DNA of 64,000 nt, from assembly GCA_963706875.1 (NCBI GenBank), contig CAVPNW010000020.1:124001-188000 (forward strand). Direction: 5' to 3'. Positions 8,410 through 17,065 of the stretch are shown one piece after another. This DNA comes from Prado023 sp963706875. Lineage in GTDB: Bacteria > Actinomycetota > Actinomycetes > S36-B12 > CAIYMF01. The first letter of the stretch is position 1; every line of letters begins with the position of its first letter. The notes below the pieces were generated by a model. That model did not search any database and was not told the DNA's origin. It worked only from the letters and a program-made list of their open reading frames with translations. Made by a program: the position numbers and the translations under genes.

Positions 8410-8959
8410 CGGACCCCTCCACACGACGCATCGATCCCGGGGGCCACACGACCGCCTCGACAGTGCCAATGATGCGTGATGCCGGGACGTTCCCACCGCC
8501 CGGGTCGCCCAGATGTGCCCGCGAGTCGGCCGAGGTGGCCCGGTTGTCACCCATCAGCCAGTAGTGGTCGGGCGCGACGATGACGTCGAACGCCTGCTGA
8601 TCACTGCGCACCCCCTGCAGGTACGGCTCGCCCAGCGGCTGCCCGTTGCGTGTCAGCTGGCCGTCGGCGGTGCAGCAGGTGATCCGGTCCCCGCCCACGC
8701 CGACGACCCGCTTGACGAACACAGTCCCCTGGGGGTCATCAGGTGCGGCCCACAGGTCGGACCCGTCGAACACGACCATGGTCCCGGGCTGCAGGTCCCA
8801 TCGCGGGACGCCCGCCTTGGCGACCAGGATCCGCTCACCGGGCTCCAGCGCCACGGTCATGGAGTCGGAGTCGACCGCGCGGACCTCGGCGACGAACACG
8901 TGCACGAGCAGCACTGCCAGCGCCCCGGTGACAACAGCGAGGACCCCCGCCCGGATCAT
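8402..8959 (-). CDS. lepB: Signal peptidase I (second, shorter copy)
   Basis: A second, shorter type I signal peptidase of 185 aa from ATG 8959. The transmembrane helix is at about residues 2-27, catalytic Ser33 lies in VDSDSMTVAL, Lys83 in VFVKRVVGVGGD, and box E reads MGDNRATSADSR. An in-frame TTG at 8995, 2 nt after the rplS stop, would add 12 residues (197 aa) but has no ribosome-binding site, so I prefer the ATG. It lies between rplS and the longer lepB and differs from it strongly in sequence, so the pair is an old duplication. Confidence 0.9.
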   Translation of the reverse strand: MIRAGVLAVVTGALAVLLVHVFVAEVRAVDSDSMTVALEPGERILVAKAGVPRWDLQPGTMVVFDGSDLWAAPDDPQGTVFVKRVVGVGGDRITCCTADGQLTRNGQPLGEPYLQGVRSDQQAFDVIVAPDHYWLMGDNRATSADSRAHLGDPGGGNVPASRIIGTVEAVVWPPGSMRRVEGSDE

Positions 8960-8996
8960 CCGGCGGGGGCCCTCGTCATCTGTCGCGTGGCGCAAC

Positions 8997-9347
8997 TCAG
9001 GCGTTGTCGCGCTTCTCGCGGATCTTGGCCTTCTTGCCGCGCAGCTCGCGCAGGTAGTACAGCTTGGCGCGGCGGACGTCGCCGCGGGTCACGACCTCGA
9101 TCTTCTCGACGACCGGGGTGTGCACGGGGAACGTGCGCTCCACACCGGTGCCGAAGCTGACCTTGCGGACCGTGAAGGTCTCGCCGAGGCCACCGCCGTG
9201 ACGGCGGATGACGACACCCTGGAAGACCTGGATGCGCGAGCGGGTGCCCTCGACGACCTTCACGTGGACCTTCACGGTGTCGCCGGGACGGAAATCGGGG
9301 ATGTCGGAACGCAGCGAGGCGGCGTCGACGGAGTCAAGCGTGTTCAT
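8997..9347 (-). CDS. rplS: 50S ribosomal protein L19
   Basis: Ribosomal protein L19, 116 aa, at the 30S-50S interface. Family features are IPDFRPGDTVKVHVKVVEG, the RIQVFQGVVIRRHGGG segment and a basic C-terminus (KLYYLRELRGKKAKIREKR). The ATG at 9347 has an AGGAA site 6 nt upstream. It is separated from trmD by about 150 nt, the largest gap in this operon, so an internal promoter is possible. Confidence 0.97.
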   Translation of the reverse strand: MNTLDSVDAASLRSDIPDFRPGDTVKVHVKVVEGTRSRIQVFQGVVIRRHGGGLGETFTVRKVSFGTGVERTFPVHTPVVEKIEVVTRGDVRRAKLYYLRELRGKKAKIREKRDNA

Positions 9348-9498
9348 GATCGCTTCCTGGCGGGAGCCACAGGTCGCCCGCAGATGTGGGTCGAATGGAT
9401 GCCGGCGCATGGAACGCGCCTCCCCTGTGGCGGCGACGCGAGACGACCAGCCCCACAAGTCTGCCACACCCCGGGCCCGGCCCGGAAATGCGCGCGGA

Positions 9499-10221
9499 TC
9501 AGCCGAGCAGGTCGGGGCGCATGGTGCGCGTGCGCTCGACGGCCTGCTCGTGGCGCCATCGGGCCACCGCTGCATGGTCCCCGGAGGTCAGGACCTCGGG
9601 GACGGCCATGCCCTCCCACACGGGGGGGCGGGTGTAGATGGGCCCCTCGAGCAGGTCCTCCATGCCACCGGTGGCGAAGGAGTCATCGGCGTGGCTGGCC
9701 TCGTTGCCGAGCACGCCGGGGATCAGTCGACCCACCGCCTCGACCATCACGAGCACGGCGGCCTCGGCACCGGCGAGCACGTAGTCGCCGATCGACACCT
9801 CGTCGACGACCACCGGCTCCCCGCCTGCGGTCAGGGTCCGGGCCCAGGGCACCACCCGGGAGTCGATGCCCTCGTAGCGCCCGCAGGCGAACACCAGGCG
9901 CGGATCCGTCGACCACTGCGCGGCCATGGCCTGGGTGAAGCGCCGCCCGCTGGGCGTCGGCAGGACCAGGCGAACCGGTTCCGCGGGATCGCCGGCGGCC
10001 AGGACGCTGCGCAGCGCCTGGCCCCACGGCTCGGGCTTCATCACCATGCCCGGACCCCCTCCGTACGGGGAGTCGTCAACCGTCCGGTGCCGGTCGTGGG
10101 TGAAGTCGCGCAGGTCGTGGATCTCCAGGTCGATCAGGCCCTCGGCGATCGCCCTGCCGACCAGCGACAGGTGCAGGGGCGCGAGGTAGTCGCCGAAGAT
10201 GCTGATGACGTCGATGCGCAT
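9499..10221 (-). CDS. trmD: tRNA (guanine37-N1)-methyltransferase
   Basis: TrmD makes m1G37 in tRNA using S-adenosylmethionine and prevents frameshifting. It has 240 aa with the SPOUT trefoil-knot region: SPYGGGPGMVM early, CGRYEGIDSRVV in the middle and SIGDYVLAGAEAAVLVM forming the cofactor loop. The ATG overlaps the rimM stop by one base (TGATG). The order rpsP-KH-rimM-trmD-rplS is the classical translation operon. Confidence 0.97.
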   Translation of the reverse strand: MRIDVISIFGDYLAPLHLSLVGRAIAEGLIDLEIHDLRDFTHDRHRTVDDSPYGGGPGMVMKPEPWGQALRSVLAAGDPAEPVRLVLPTPSGRRFTQAMAAQWSTDPRLVFACGRYEGIDSRVVPWARTLTAGGEPVVVDEVSIGDYVLAGAEAAVLVMVEAVGRLIPGVLGNEASHADDSFATGGMEDLLEGPIYTRPPVWEGMAVPEVLTSGDHAAVARWRHEQAVERTRTMRPDLLG

Positions 10222-10763
10222 CAGGCCAGCTCCGCGAGCCCGTCGGGCAGCTCGACCACGACGAACCCGCCGGCGATGTCCACCACGGGCACGATCTGGC
10301 GCACGAACGGGACGAGCAGCTCGGCGCCGTCGGTCCGAGCCACGGCCAGGACGTCCTGTCCGGGCAGGTGCAGGACCTCGGAGATGCTGCCGAGCTCGGT
10401 GCCGTCGGACTGCCGCACGGACAGGCCCACGAGTGCGAGGTCGTGGAACTCGTCCTCCTCGGTCTCGGTCAGGTCCACGTCGGCCTCGAGGATCGCCCCG
10501 CGCAGGGTCTCGGCGGCGGTACGGTCACCGATGCCCTCGACGGCGAGGATCAGCCGCGCGTTCTGCCAGCGGTACCCCTCGACGGTGATGGTCGCGGGCA
10601 CTCCGGCACGTCCGGACAGCAACAGGACAGCCCCCGGGGAGAACCTCTCCTCGGGGGCGTCCGTGCGAACCTCGACGGTGACCTCGCCGCGAATGCCCTG
10701 GGCCCGGCCGATCCGGCCGACCACCACCCTGGCAGGCGGGCGGGGAGGCACCCGGTCGCGCAT
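10221..10763 (-). CDS. rimM: 16S rRNA processing protein RimM
   Basis: RimM assists maturation of the 30S head and binds S19. It is 180 aa: an N-terminal RimM beta-barrel (VVGRIGRAQGIRGEVTVEV, residues 14-32), and a C-terminal PRC-barrel (about 95-175, including GSISEVLHLPGQDVLAV and LVPFVRQIVPVVD). The ATG at 10763 overlaps the upstream KH-protein stop by one base. An upstream longer frame is not used. Confidence 0.96.
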   Translation of the reverse strand: MRDRVPPRPPARVVVGRIGRAQGIRGEVTVEVRTDAPEERFSPGAVLLLSGRAGVPATITVEGYRWQNARLILAVEGIGDRTAAETLRGAILEADVDLTETEEDEFHDLALVGLSVRQSDGTELGSISEVLHLPGQDVLAVARTDGAELLVPFVRQIVPVVDIAGGFVVVELPDGLAELA

Positions 10764-11029
10764 CAGCGCTCGTCGGCGTCCAGGAAGTCCACGCGCACCG
10801 GACGTCCGCCGGAGATCGCGCTGACCACCGTGCGGATCGCCGTGGCGGTGCGTCCGCCGCGGCCGATCACACGACCGATGTCGTCGGGATGGACGCGCAC
10901 CTGGAAGGTGTTCCCGCCCTGCTCGCGCGGCCCCCGGCGCCCACTGCGGACCCGGACGCTGACGTCCTCGGGGTGCTCCACGATGCCCGAGACCAGGTGC
11001 TCCAGCGAATCCTCGATGACCGTGCTCAT
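10763..11029 (-). CDS. khpA: KH-domain RNA-binding protein (KhpA-like)
   Basis: Small single-KH-domain protein, 88 aa, of the YlqC/KhpA family, which binds RNA, usually with the KhpB/Jag protein. The KH signature GRVIGRGGRTATAIRTVV holds the GxxG loop (GRGG). The N-terminal part (LEHLVSGIVEHPEDVSVR) is family-typical. Translation is coupled on both sides: ATG overlaps the rpsP stop by 4 nt and its stop overlaps rimM by one base. Confidence 0.92.
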   Translation of the reverse strand: MSTVIEDSLEHLVSGIVEHPEDVSVRVRSGRRGPREQGGNTFQVRVHPDDIGRVIGRGGRTATAIRTVVSAISGGRPVRVDFLDADER

Positions 11030-11613
11030 GCCGAGGGGGTCTCCTCGACAGCCTCGACGGCGACGTCGGCAGCCTCGACAACCTCGTCGACCTCAGCGGG
11101 AGCCTCCGGCGCCACCTCGACGACGGCCTCAGCGACCGGCGCCTCCTCGGCCTTGGGGGCTTCCTCGACGACGACCTCAGCCGCGGGCGCCTCCACGGCC
11201 TTGGGGGCTGCCTCGACGACCGGGGCTGCCTCCGCCTTCAGGGCCTTGGCCTTCGGGGCCTTGCCGGCCTCCTCTGCGGACTTCACGGCCGCCTCGAACG
11301 CCATCTGCTTGTCAGCCTTCGGCTCGGCGACCCGCAGGGTGCCCTCGGCGCCCGGGAGGCCCTTGAACTTCTGCCAGTCGCCAGTCACCTTGAGGATGGC
11401 CATGACGGGCTCGGTCGGCTGCGCGCCGACGCCGAGCCAGTACTGAGCACGCTCGGAGTCCACCTGGATCAGGCTGGGCTCCCGGCGCGGCTGGTAGATG
11501 CCGATCTCCTCGATGGAGCGACCGCCACGGGCGGTACGCGAGTCGGCGACCACGATGCGGTACTGCGGGTTCTTCTTCTTGCCGAGGCGCTTGAGCTTGA
11601 TCTTGACGCTCAC
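11026..11613 (-). CDS. rpsP: 30S ribosomal protein S16 with acidic C-terminal tail
   Basis: Ribosomal protein S16 of the 30S subunit. Residues 1-80 are a canonical S16 (MSVKIKLKRLGKKKNPQYRI, RSIEEIGIYQPRREP, AQYWLGVGAQPTEPV). At 195 aa it is more than twice the usual bacterial length; the extra ~110 residues start as an Ala/Lys-rich linker and become an Ala/Glu/Val/Pro tail with repeated EAAPKAVEAPAAE-like units. Start is GTG at 11613 with a weak AAGAGA site. It is the first gene of the long operon that runs down to whiG. Confidence 0.96.
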   Translation of the reverse strand: MSVKIKLKRLGKKKNPQYRIVVADSRTARGGRSIEEIGIYQPRREPSLIQVDSERAQYWLGVGAQPTEPVMAILKVTGDWQKFKGLPGAEGTLRVAEPKADKQMAFEAAVKSAEEAGKAPKAKALKAEAAPVVEAAPKAVEAPAAEVVVEEAPKAEEAPVAEAVVEVAPEAPAEVDEVVEAADVAVEAVEETPSA

Positions 11614-11744
11614 GTGTGTTGGTGTCTCTTTCGGTTCGGGGGTGGATCCTCACGACGCGGACATGGGGTTACCCAGGCTGCGAGGACCGCATGGATCATG
11701 CCGACCTTGGTTGAGAGGGACCTCGGCCCGCATGGGACCCGCCC

Positions 11745-11774
11745 ATTGTGCCATCCCGCACCCGGATTGCTCAA
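11745..11774 (-). promoter_or_regulatory. Candidate promoter of the rpsP operon
   Basis: Minus-strand -35-like TTGAGC at 11774-11769 and -10-like CACAAT at 11750-11745, separated by 18 nt. Transcription from here would leave a leader of about 125 nt before the rpsP GTG. Match to consensus is moderate (4/6 in each box). Confidence 0.45.
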
Positions 11775-11805
11775 AGGCGCCGCCACCGTACCGCGGGTCC
11801 CGGCG

Positions 11806-13035
11806 TCAGCCGAGGTGTCGCAGTGCAGCCCGCAACCGCCCGGCGAGGTCTCCCACCGGGGCCACGTGGACCTCTGCGAGGTCCAGCCACCCCGCGGTCT
11901 CCCGAACCGTCCGGGCCAGCGCCTCCACGGACTCCGGACTCACGTCGGCCTCGGGATGGGCCGCCTGGACGAGCAGGCGGCCCGAGGCCCGGTCGGCCTT
12001 GAGGTCCACCCGCGCGACGAGCTGCTCGTCGTGCAGGAACGGCAGCACGTAGTACCCGTGGACCCGCTGCTCGGCGGGGGTGTAGATCTCGATCCGGTAG
12101 CGCATCCCGAACAGTCGCTCGGTCCGCGGGCGGAACCAGATGAGCGGGTCGAAGGGTGCCAGGAGGGCCGAGGCCGTGACCTTCCGGGGCACCGAGAAGC
12201 CGGCCGGGGCATAGGCCACCGGCCAGTCGGGGACCGTTACCTCGACGAGCTCCCCGGTGCCGAGGAGCTCGCTGATCGCCTGCCGGGTCGGGGCAGTCGG
12301 CATCCGGAAGTAGTCGGCGAGGTCGGCGGCGGTGGCCACGCCCAGGGCCCGGGCGGCGATCGCGACCAGCTCCCGGTGGGCCTGCGCCGGTGTCGGCGTG
12401 GGGGCCGCCAGCGCGTCCCGCGGCAGCACGGCCTCAGGCGCGGCGTACCGGCGGCGGAACGCCGAGTCGCGCCCGGCCGAGGTGATCTCCCCGGACCAGA
12501 ACAGGTACTCCAGGGCTCGCTTGACCGCCGACCAGTTCCATCCCCAGTGCTCGCGCTCCCCGCGCTCGATGTGCGAGAAGACCACGTCGAGCTCGGTCGA
12601 GGTCACCGGTCCGGTCGCCCGGACGACCTGCGCCACCTCGCGGACCAGGTCGGGCTGCTCGCGCTGCACGCGCACCATGCCGCCCCAGGCGTCGTCGTGG
12701 ACCCGGTCCATGCGCCAGCGCATGAGTCGATGCATCCCGACCGGGAGCAGGGCGGCCTCGTGCCCCCAGTACTCGAACAGCGAACGCGGTGCTCGACCCG
12801 AGCAGTCGTCCAGCCGGGTGCGGTCATACGGCCCGAGCCGGGCGAGGACCGGCAGGTACTGGGCCCGGGCCAGGACGTTCACCGAGTCGATCTGGACGAC
12901 CCCCAACCGACGCACGACATCGGCGACCGCACGGGTCCCGGGCTGGGCCCCGGGCCGGGGTCGGCCGAATCCCTGGGCGGCCAGCGCGACCCGACGCGCG
13001 GCCTGCAGGGTCAGTCGGTCGCGTGGCACGGGCAC
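11806..13035 (-). CDS. YcaQ/AlkX-like winged-helix DNA glycosylase
   Basis: Member of the HTH_42/YcaQ family of winged-helix DNA glycosylases, which in E. coli unhook interstrand crosslinks. From GTG 13035 it is 409 aa. The catalytic QxD motif is at residues 48-50 in GVVQIDSVNVLARAQYLP; other family blocks are SLFEYWGHEAALLP, REHWGWNWSAVKRALEYLFW and PFDPLIWFRPRTERLFG. A second GTG 6 nt later (13029) is equally possible. The gene is divergent from the PucR-type regulator with only 11 bp between start codons, so the promoters must lie inside the opposing genes or the real starts are further in. Confidence 0.85.
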   Translation of the reverse strand: MPVPRDRLTLQAARRVALAAQGFGRPRPGAQPGTRAVADVVRRLGVVQIDSVNVLARAQYLPVLARLGPYDRTRLDDCSGRAPRSLFEYWGHEAALLPVGMHRLMRWRMDRVHDDAWGGMVRVQREQPDLVREVAQVVRATGPVTSTELDVVFSHIERGEREHWGWNWSAVKRALEYLFWSGEITSAGRDSAFRRRYAAPEAVLPRDALAAPTPTPAQAHRELVAIAARALGVATAADLADYFRMPTAPTRQAISELLGTGELVEVTVPDWPVAYAPAGFSVPRKVTASALLAPFDPLIWFRPRTERLFGMRYRIEIYTPAEQRVHGYYVLPFLHDEQLVARVDLKADRASGRLLVQAAHPEADVSPESVEALARTVRETAGWLDLAEVHVAPVGDLAGRLRAALRHLG

Positions 13036-13046
13036 ATGCTGCCACG

Positions 13047-14225
13047 ATGGCCGCCATGACCGGCCCAGGTGAGGTGCGCACCGCGCGACGGCCGTGGGCC
13101 GCGGTCCCGAGGGCTGTGGCTGAGCCGCTGCACCCGGCGCTGCCGGCGGCGATCGAGCATGTGATCGAGGTCGTGACCAAGGAGGTGGCGGCCTACGGCG
13201 GGACCAACGAGCGCGTGGCCGCCACACTGCGCGCCGGCGTCGGCATGGCCCTCGGACGGCTCGTCGACCTCATGGGCACCGACGAGGAGGCGCTCGGTGA
13301 GGCCGCCGGGCTGTACGTGCGGATCGGCGCGGGCGAGTACCACGCCGGCCGCGGGCTGGCCGACCTGCTCTCGGCCTACCAGATCGGGGCGCGGGCGGCG
13401 TGGCAGTCGCTGAGCCGGGCCGGGGTCGCCGCCGGCGTGACACCTCAGGACGTGTCGCTGCTCGCGGAGGCGGTGTTCGCCTACATCGACCAGCTCTCGG
13501 CTGCGTCGATCGCGGGCTACACGCAGGCCCAGCTCGCCGACGCCGGGCGCCGGGAGGCCCTGCGCTCCGAGCTGGTCGAGCGACTTCTGGCAGGCGAGGC
13601 AGGGTCGGACCGGGTCTCGGCCCTGGCAGCCGAGGTCCAGTGGCCGCTGCCCCCGACCGCGGCGGTCGTGCTGCCCAGGCAGGCTGAGCTCCCCGCGGCC
13701 CTGCCCGGTGCCCTGGCCGGGCGCACCGCCGAGGGGGCGGTGGCGCTGGTGCCCGGACCAGCATCGCCGGGGCTCAGGGCGTGGTTGGCGCGGGCCACCC
13801 CGCCCGTGGCGGTGGGCCTCCCGGTGGAGCTGTCGGACGTGGGGCGCTCGTTGGCACATGCGCGCGCACTTCTCGACCTGCCCGTCGACGGGTCGCTGCT
13901 GGCCGCCGACCACCTCGCGGATCTCCTGGTCCGCGCCGACCCCGCCCTCGGGGTCGCGCTGCGCCAGCACGTGCTGGCGGCCTTCGACGTGATCCCTCCG
14001 AGTCGCCGCCAGCCGTTGCTCGACACGCTGCGCAGCTGGCTCCTGCACGCCGGGAACCGCGGCGACGTCGGCGCCGACCTGCACGTGCACCCGCAGACCG
14101 TCAGCTACCGGATGGACCGGGTCCGCGAAGTCCTCGGGGACCGCCTCGAGGACCCGCAGTCGCGCTGGGAGCTGCTGCTGGCGCTGAAGACCCAGGAGGT
14201 CAGCGACCGCCCAGCAGGTCCTTGA
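13047..14225 (+). CDS. PucR/CdaR-type transcriptional regulator
   Basis: Regulator of the PucR family, 392 aa from ATG 13047 (or 389 aa from the ATG 9 nt later). The C-terminal domain has the PucR helix-turn-helix: LLDTLRSWLLHAG, then VGADLHVHPQTVSYRMDRV near residues 345-370. The N-terminal part (about 30-170) is an all-helical sensing domain (ADLLSAYQIGARAAW, FAYIDQLSAASIAGY) as in actinobacterial paralogues; the middle is a degenerate GGDEF-like region. The ligand is unknown. Its last 26 nt overlap the end of ffh, which is convergent. Confidence 0.85.
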   Translation: MAAMTGPGEVRTARRPWAAVPRAVAEPLHPALPAAIEHVIEVVTKEVAAYGGTNERVAATLRAGVGMALGRLVDLMGTDEEALGEAAGLYVRIGAGEYHAGRGLADLLSAYQIGARAAWQSLSRAGVAAGVTPQDVSLLAEAVFAYIDQLSAASIAGYTQAQLADAGRREALRSELVERLLAGEAGSDRVSALAAEVQWPLPPTAAVVLPRQAELPAALPGALAGRTAEGAVALVPGPASPGLRAWLARATPPVAVGLPVELSDVGRSLAHARALLDLPVDGSLLAADHLADLLVRADPALGVALRQHVLAAFDVIPPSRRQPLLDTLRSWLLHAGNRGDVGADLHVHPQTVSYRMDRVREVLGDRLEDPQSRWELLLALKTQEVSDRPAGP

Positions 14226-15801
14226 ACGCCGGGGGCAGGTCGCCCATCTTCTTCATCGCCTCCGGATCGAGCATGCTCGGGTCGAAGGCGGCCGGGTCGA
14301 AGCCCTCCAGCCCGCCGGGCAGGCCGCCCGGACCCGCGGCCGGGGCCGACTCCTCGATCGCCCGCTTGGCAGGATTGCCACTGCGGGACTTCTTCTTGGT
14401 CTGCTGCTGCTGGGCACGGCCCTTGGCCTTCTTCGAGCCGCCCACCCCACCCATCCCCGGCATGCCGGGCATCCCCATGCCCGAACGCATCTGGCGCATC
14501 ATCTTCTGCGCCTCGCCGAAGCGCTCGACCAGTCCGTTGACCTCGCTGACCTGCACGCCGGACCCGCGGGCGATCCGCGCCCGCCGTGAGCCGTTGAGCA
14601 GCTTGACGTCGGCACGCTCGGCCGGGGTCATCGACTGGATGATCGCCTGGACGCGGTCGATCTCCTTCTCGTCGAGGTTGTCGATCTGCTCGCGGATCTC
14701 GCCCATCCCGGGCAGCATCCCGAGCAGCTTCCCGAGGTTGCCCATCTTGCGCAGTGCCTGCATCTGGGACAGGAAGTCGTCGAGGGTGAAGTCCTCGCCG
14801 GCAAGGACCTTGCCGGCCATCTTCTCGGCCTCTTTGGAGTCGAACGCCTTCTCCGCCTGCTCGATCAGGGTCAGCACATCGCCCATGTCGAGGATCCGGG
14901 AGGCCATCCGGTCCGGGTGGAACAGCTCGAAGTCGGTGAGCTTCTCGCCGGTGGAGCCGAACATGATCGGCACGCCGGTGACCGTGACGACCGACAGCGC
15001 CGCACCGCCGCGCGCGTCGCCGTCGAGCTTGGTCAGGACCACGCCGTCGAAGCCCACGCCCTCGTGGAAGGCCTGCGCGGTGGCCACGGCGTCCTGGCCG
15101 ATCATCGCGTCGACGACGAGCAGCGTCTCGTCTGGCTGGACGGCGTCGCGGACCTGGCGCAGCTGCTCCATGAGAGCGGTGTCGATCGCCAGGCGACCGG
15201 CGGTGTCGACGATGACGACGTCGTGCTGGGTCATCCGGGCGATCTCGACACCCTCGCGGGCGACCTCGACCGGGTCGCCCCACGTCGTCTCGGGGTTGGC
15301 ACCGGTGTTGCCCGGCTGGGGCGCGAAGACCGGGGCACCGGCGCGCTCGGCGACCACGGACAGCTGGTCCACGGCGTTCGGTCGCTGCAGGTCGGCGGCC
15401 ACGAGCATCGGGGTGTGGCCCTGCTCCTTGAGGTGCACGGCCAGCTTGCCGGCCAACGTGGTCTTGCCCGAGCCCTGCAGGCCTGCGAGCAGGATGACGG
15501 TGGGCGGGGTCTTGGCCAGCTGCAGCCGCCGCGTCTGCCCGCCGAGCAGCTCGATGAGCTCCTCGTGGACGATCTTGACGACCTGCTGGGCGGGGTTCAG
15601 CGCCCCGGAGACCTCCGCCCCGACGGCACGCTCACGGACGCGTTCGGTGAACACGCGCACTGCCGGCAGGGCCACGTCGGCCTCGAGCAGTGCGATCCGG
15701 ATCTCCCGGATCGTGTCGTTGATGTCGGACTCGGACAGCCGGCCCTTGCCGCGCAGGCCCTTGAAGGTCGCGGACAGCCGGTCGGAGAGGGATGCGAACA
15801 C
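14200..15801 (-). CDS. ffh: Signal recognition particle GTPase Ffh
   Basis: SRP54 homologue that binds signal sequences and 4.5S RNA and pairs with FtsY. It has 533 aa: N domain (1-85), G domain with G1 GLQGSGKTT near residue 106, DTAGR and TKLDGDARGG, and the M domain from about 320, Met-rich and ending in MRSGMGMPGMPGMGGVGG. A Lys/Gln linker and about 60 further residues, including DPAAFDPSMLDPEAMKKMG, form the tail seen in actinobacterial Ffh. Start is GTG 15801. Confidence 0.97.
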   Translation of the reverse strand: MFASLSDRLSATFKGLRGKGRLSESDINDTIREIRIALLEADVALPAVRVFTERVRERAVGAEVSGALNPAQQVVKIVHEELIELLGGQTRRLQLAKTPPTVILLAGLQGSGKTTLAGKLAVHLKEQGHTPMLVAADLQRPNAVDQLSVVAERAGAPVFAPQPGNTGANPETTWGDPVEVAREGVEIARMTQHDVVIVDTAGRLAIDTALMEQLRQVRDAVQPDETLLVVDAMIGQDAVATAQAFHEGVGFDGVVLTKLDGDARGGAALSVVTVTGVPIMFGSTGEKLTDFELFHPDRMASRILDMGDVLTLIEQAEKAFDSKEAEKMAGKVLAGEDFTLDDFLSQMQALRKMGNLGKLLGMLPGMGEIREQIDNLDEKEIDRVQAIIQSMTPAERADVKLLNGSRRARIARGSGVQVSEVNGLVERFGEAQKMMRQMRSGMGMPGMPGMGGVGGSKKAKGRAQQQQTKKKSRSGNPAKRAIEESAPAAGPGGLPGGLEGFDPAAFDPSMLDPEAMKKMGDLPPAFKDLLGGR

Positions 15802-15898
15802 AACAGGGGATTCTACCGCCGGTGTCCGGGGTCCCCCTCCCGGCCGATCGCCGCAGGCGGGCAGTGCCCCGGCGTGGGAGGCGCAGGCGCCTGCGGGA

Positions 15899-17035
15899 TC
15901 AGGCCGCGGCCGCCCGGGTGACTCGCGCCTGGGCGACCCGCCAGTAGAGGAAGGTCAGGACTCCCAGGCTGACCTGCGGGATCCAGGAGCACGCACGCCA
16001 CACCAGGGTGGAGGCCACCGCCTGCTCGTTGGTCAGCCCGAAGGTCGTGAGCAGCGCGATCAGGGCCGCGTCCACGGTTCCGAGCCCACCCGGGGTGACC
16101 GGGATCATGCTGGCCATCCGTGAGATCGCGAACGCGGCGAAGGCACCGGCCAGGGTCAGCGTCGTGGGTTGGTCGCCGAGCACGCCCTGGATGGCGAACC
16201 ACAGGACGGCGAACTGCGCCACGATGACGATGTAGTTCGACACCGTGACCCAGCGCCAGCGGCCGAAGACGACGTCCTTGGTGCTGTTGCGCAGGTCGAT
16301 GGCCATGCCCACCGCATCCAGCGGGTTCGCCCTGCGGCGGTTGACCGGCTCGAGCATGCGGTTGCCGAGCTCCCCCACCTTGTGGGCCGACTGCTCGCTG
16401 CGCAGGATGAGCCACAGCACGACGATGGTGGCCACGGTCGCTGCGACACCGGCCAGTGCCACCCAGACCCACTGGGACTGCACCTGCCCGGTCGTCAATG
16501 CGGCGATCACCCCGAACACCGGCAGGGTGAGCGTCATCAGCAGGCTCCAGAGGCTGGTCACCGCGATGCCCGCAGTGGCCGCGGCGACGGAGACCGAGTA
16601 GCTGGAGAGCATCGCGAACTGGATCGCGAGGCCGAACGCCCCGCCCGCAGGGATCGTGTTGCTGATCGTGAACGAGGTCTGCCGGATGACGAACGCCGGC
16701 TTGTAGGGCAGCCCCGGGATGGCTGCCTGATAGGGCCACACGTAGACGACCAGCATCACCAGGACGCTGACGCCGATGAGCGCCAGGGCCTCAGGCGTCA
16801 TCCCCTGAATCTTGGCCCACGCGTCCTCGTAGCTGCCGAACTTGGGGATGAGGCCGGCGAAGATGATGACCAGGGCGACGATCGTGACGATCGCCCCGAT
16901 GATCGTCTTGCGCTTGTCCAGGGCCGAGGAGGCCTCGCTGGTGTCGACCGCCCTCAGCTGGCCCATGACTGACGGGGCAACCGCCGGCTCATCCGCTGGC
17001 GGCGGCGTCGCTGCGGGTGGCGGGGTCTCGGACAC
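15899..17035 (-). CDS. Integral membrane protein, lysylphosphatidylglycerol synthase TM family
   Basis: Polytopic membrane protein of the UPF0104 / LPG-synthase transmembrane family (the flippase-like half of MprF), 378 aa. A Pro/Ala-rich cytoplasmic N-terminus (1-45) is followed by about eight hydrophobic segments. The family motif IPVTPGGLGTVDAALIALL is present near residue 310. There is no attached tRNA-dependent synthase domain, so it is a stand-alone flippase-like protein with unknown lipid substrate. Start is GTG 17035. It lies about 100 nt from ffh on the same strand. Confidence 0.85.
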   Translation of the reverse strand: MSETPPPAATPPPADEPAVAPSVMGQLRAVDTSEASSALDKRKTIIGAIVTIVALVIIFAGLIPKFGSYEDAWAKIQGMTPEALALIGVSVLVMLVVYVWPYQAAIPGLPYKPAFVIRQTSFTISNTIPAGGAFGLAIQFAMLSSYSVSVAAATAGIAVTSLWSLLMTLTLPVFGVIAALTTGQVQSQWVWVALAGVAATVATIVVLWLILRSEQSAHKVGELGNRMLEPVNRRRANPLDAVGMAIDLRNSTKDVVFGRWRWVTVSNYIVIVAQFAVLWFAIQGVLGDQPTTLTLAGAFAAFAISRMASMIPVTPGGLGTVDAALIALLTTFGLTNEQAVASTLVWRACSWIPQVSLGVLTFLYWRVAQARVTRAAAA

Positions 17036-17065
17036 GCCGCCCTCCTCAGCCGGTCCGGACGGGGT

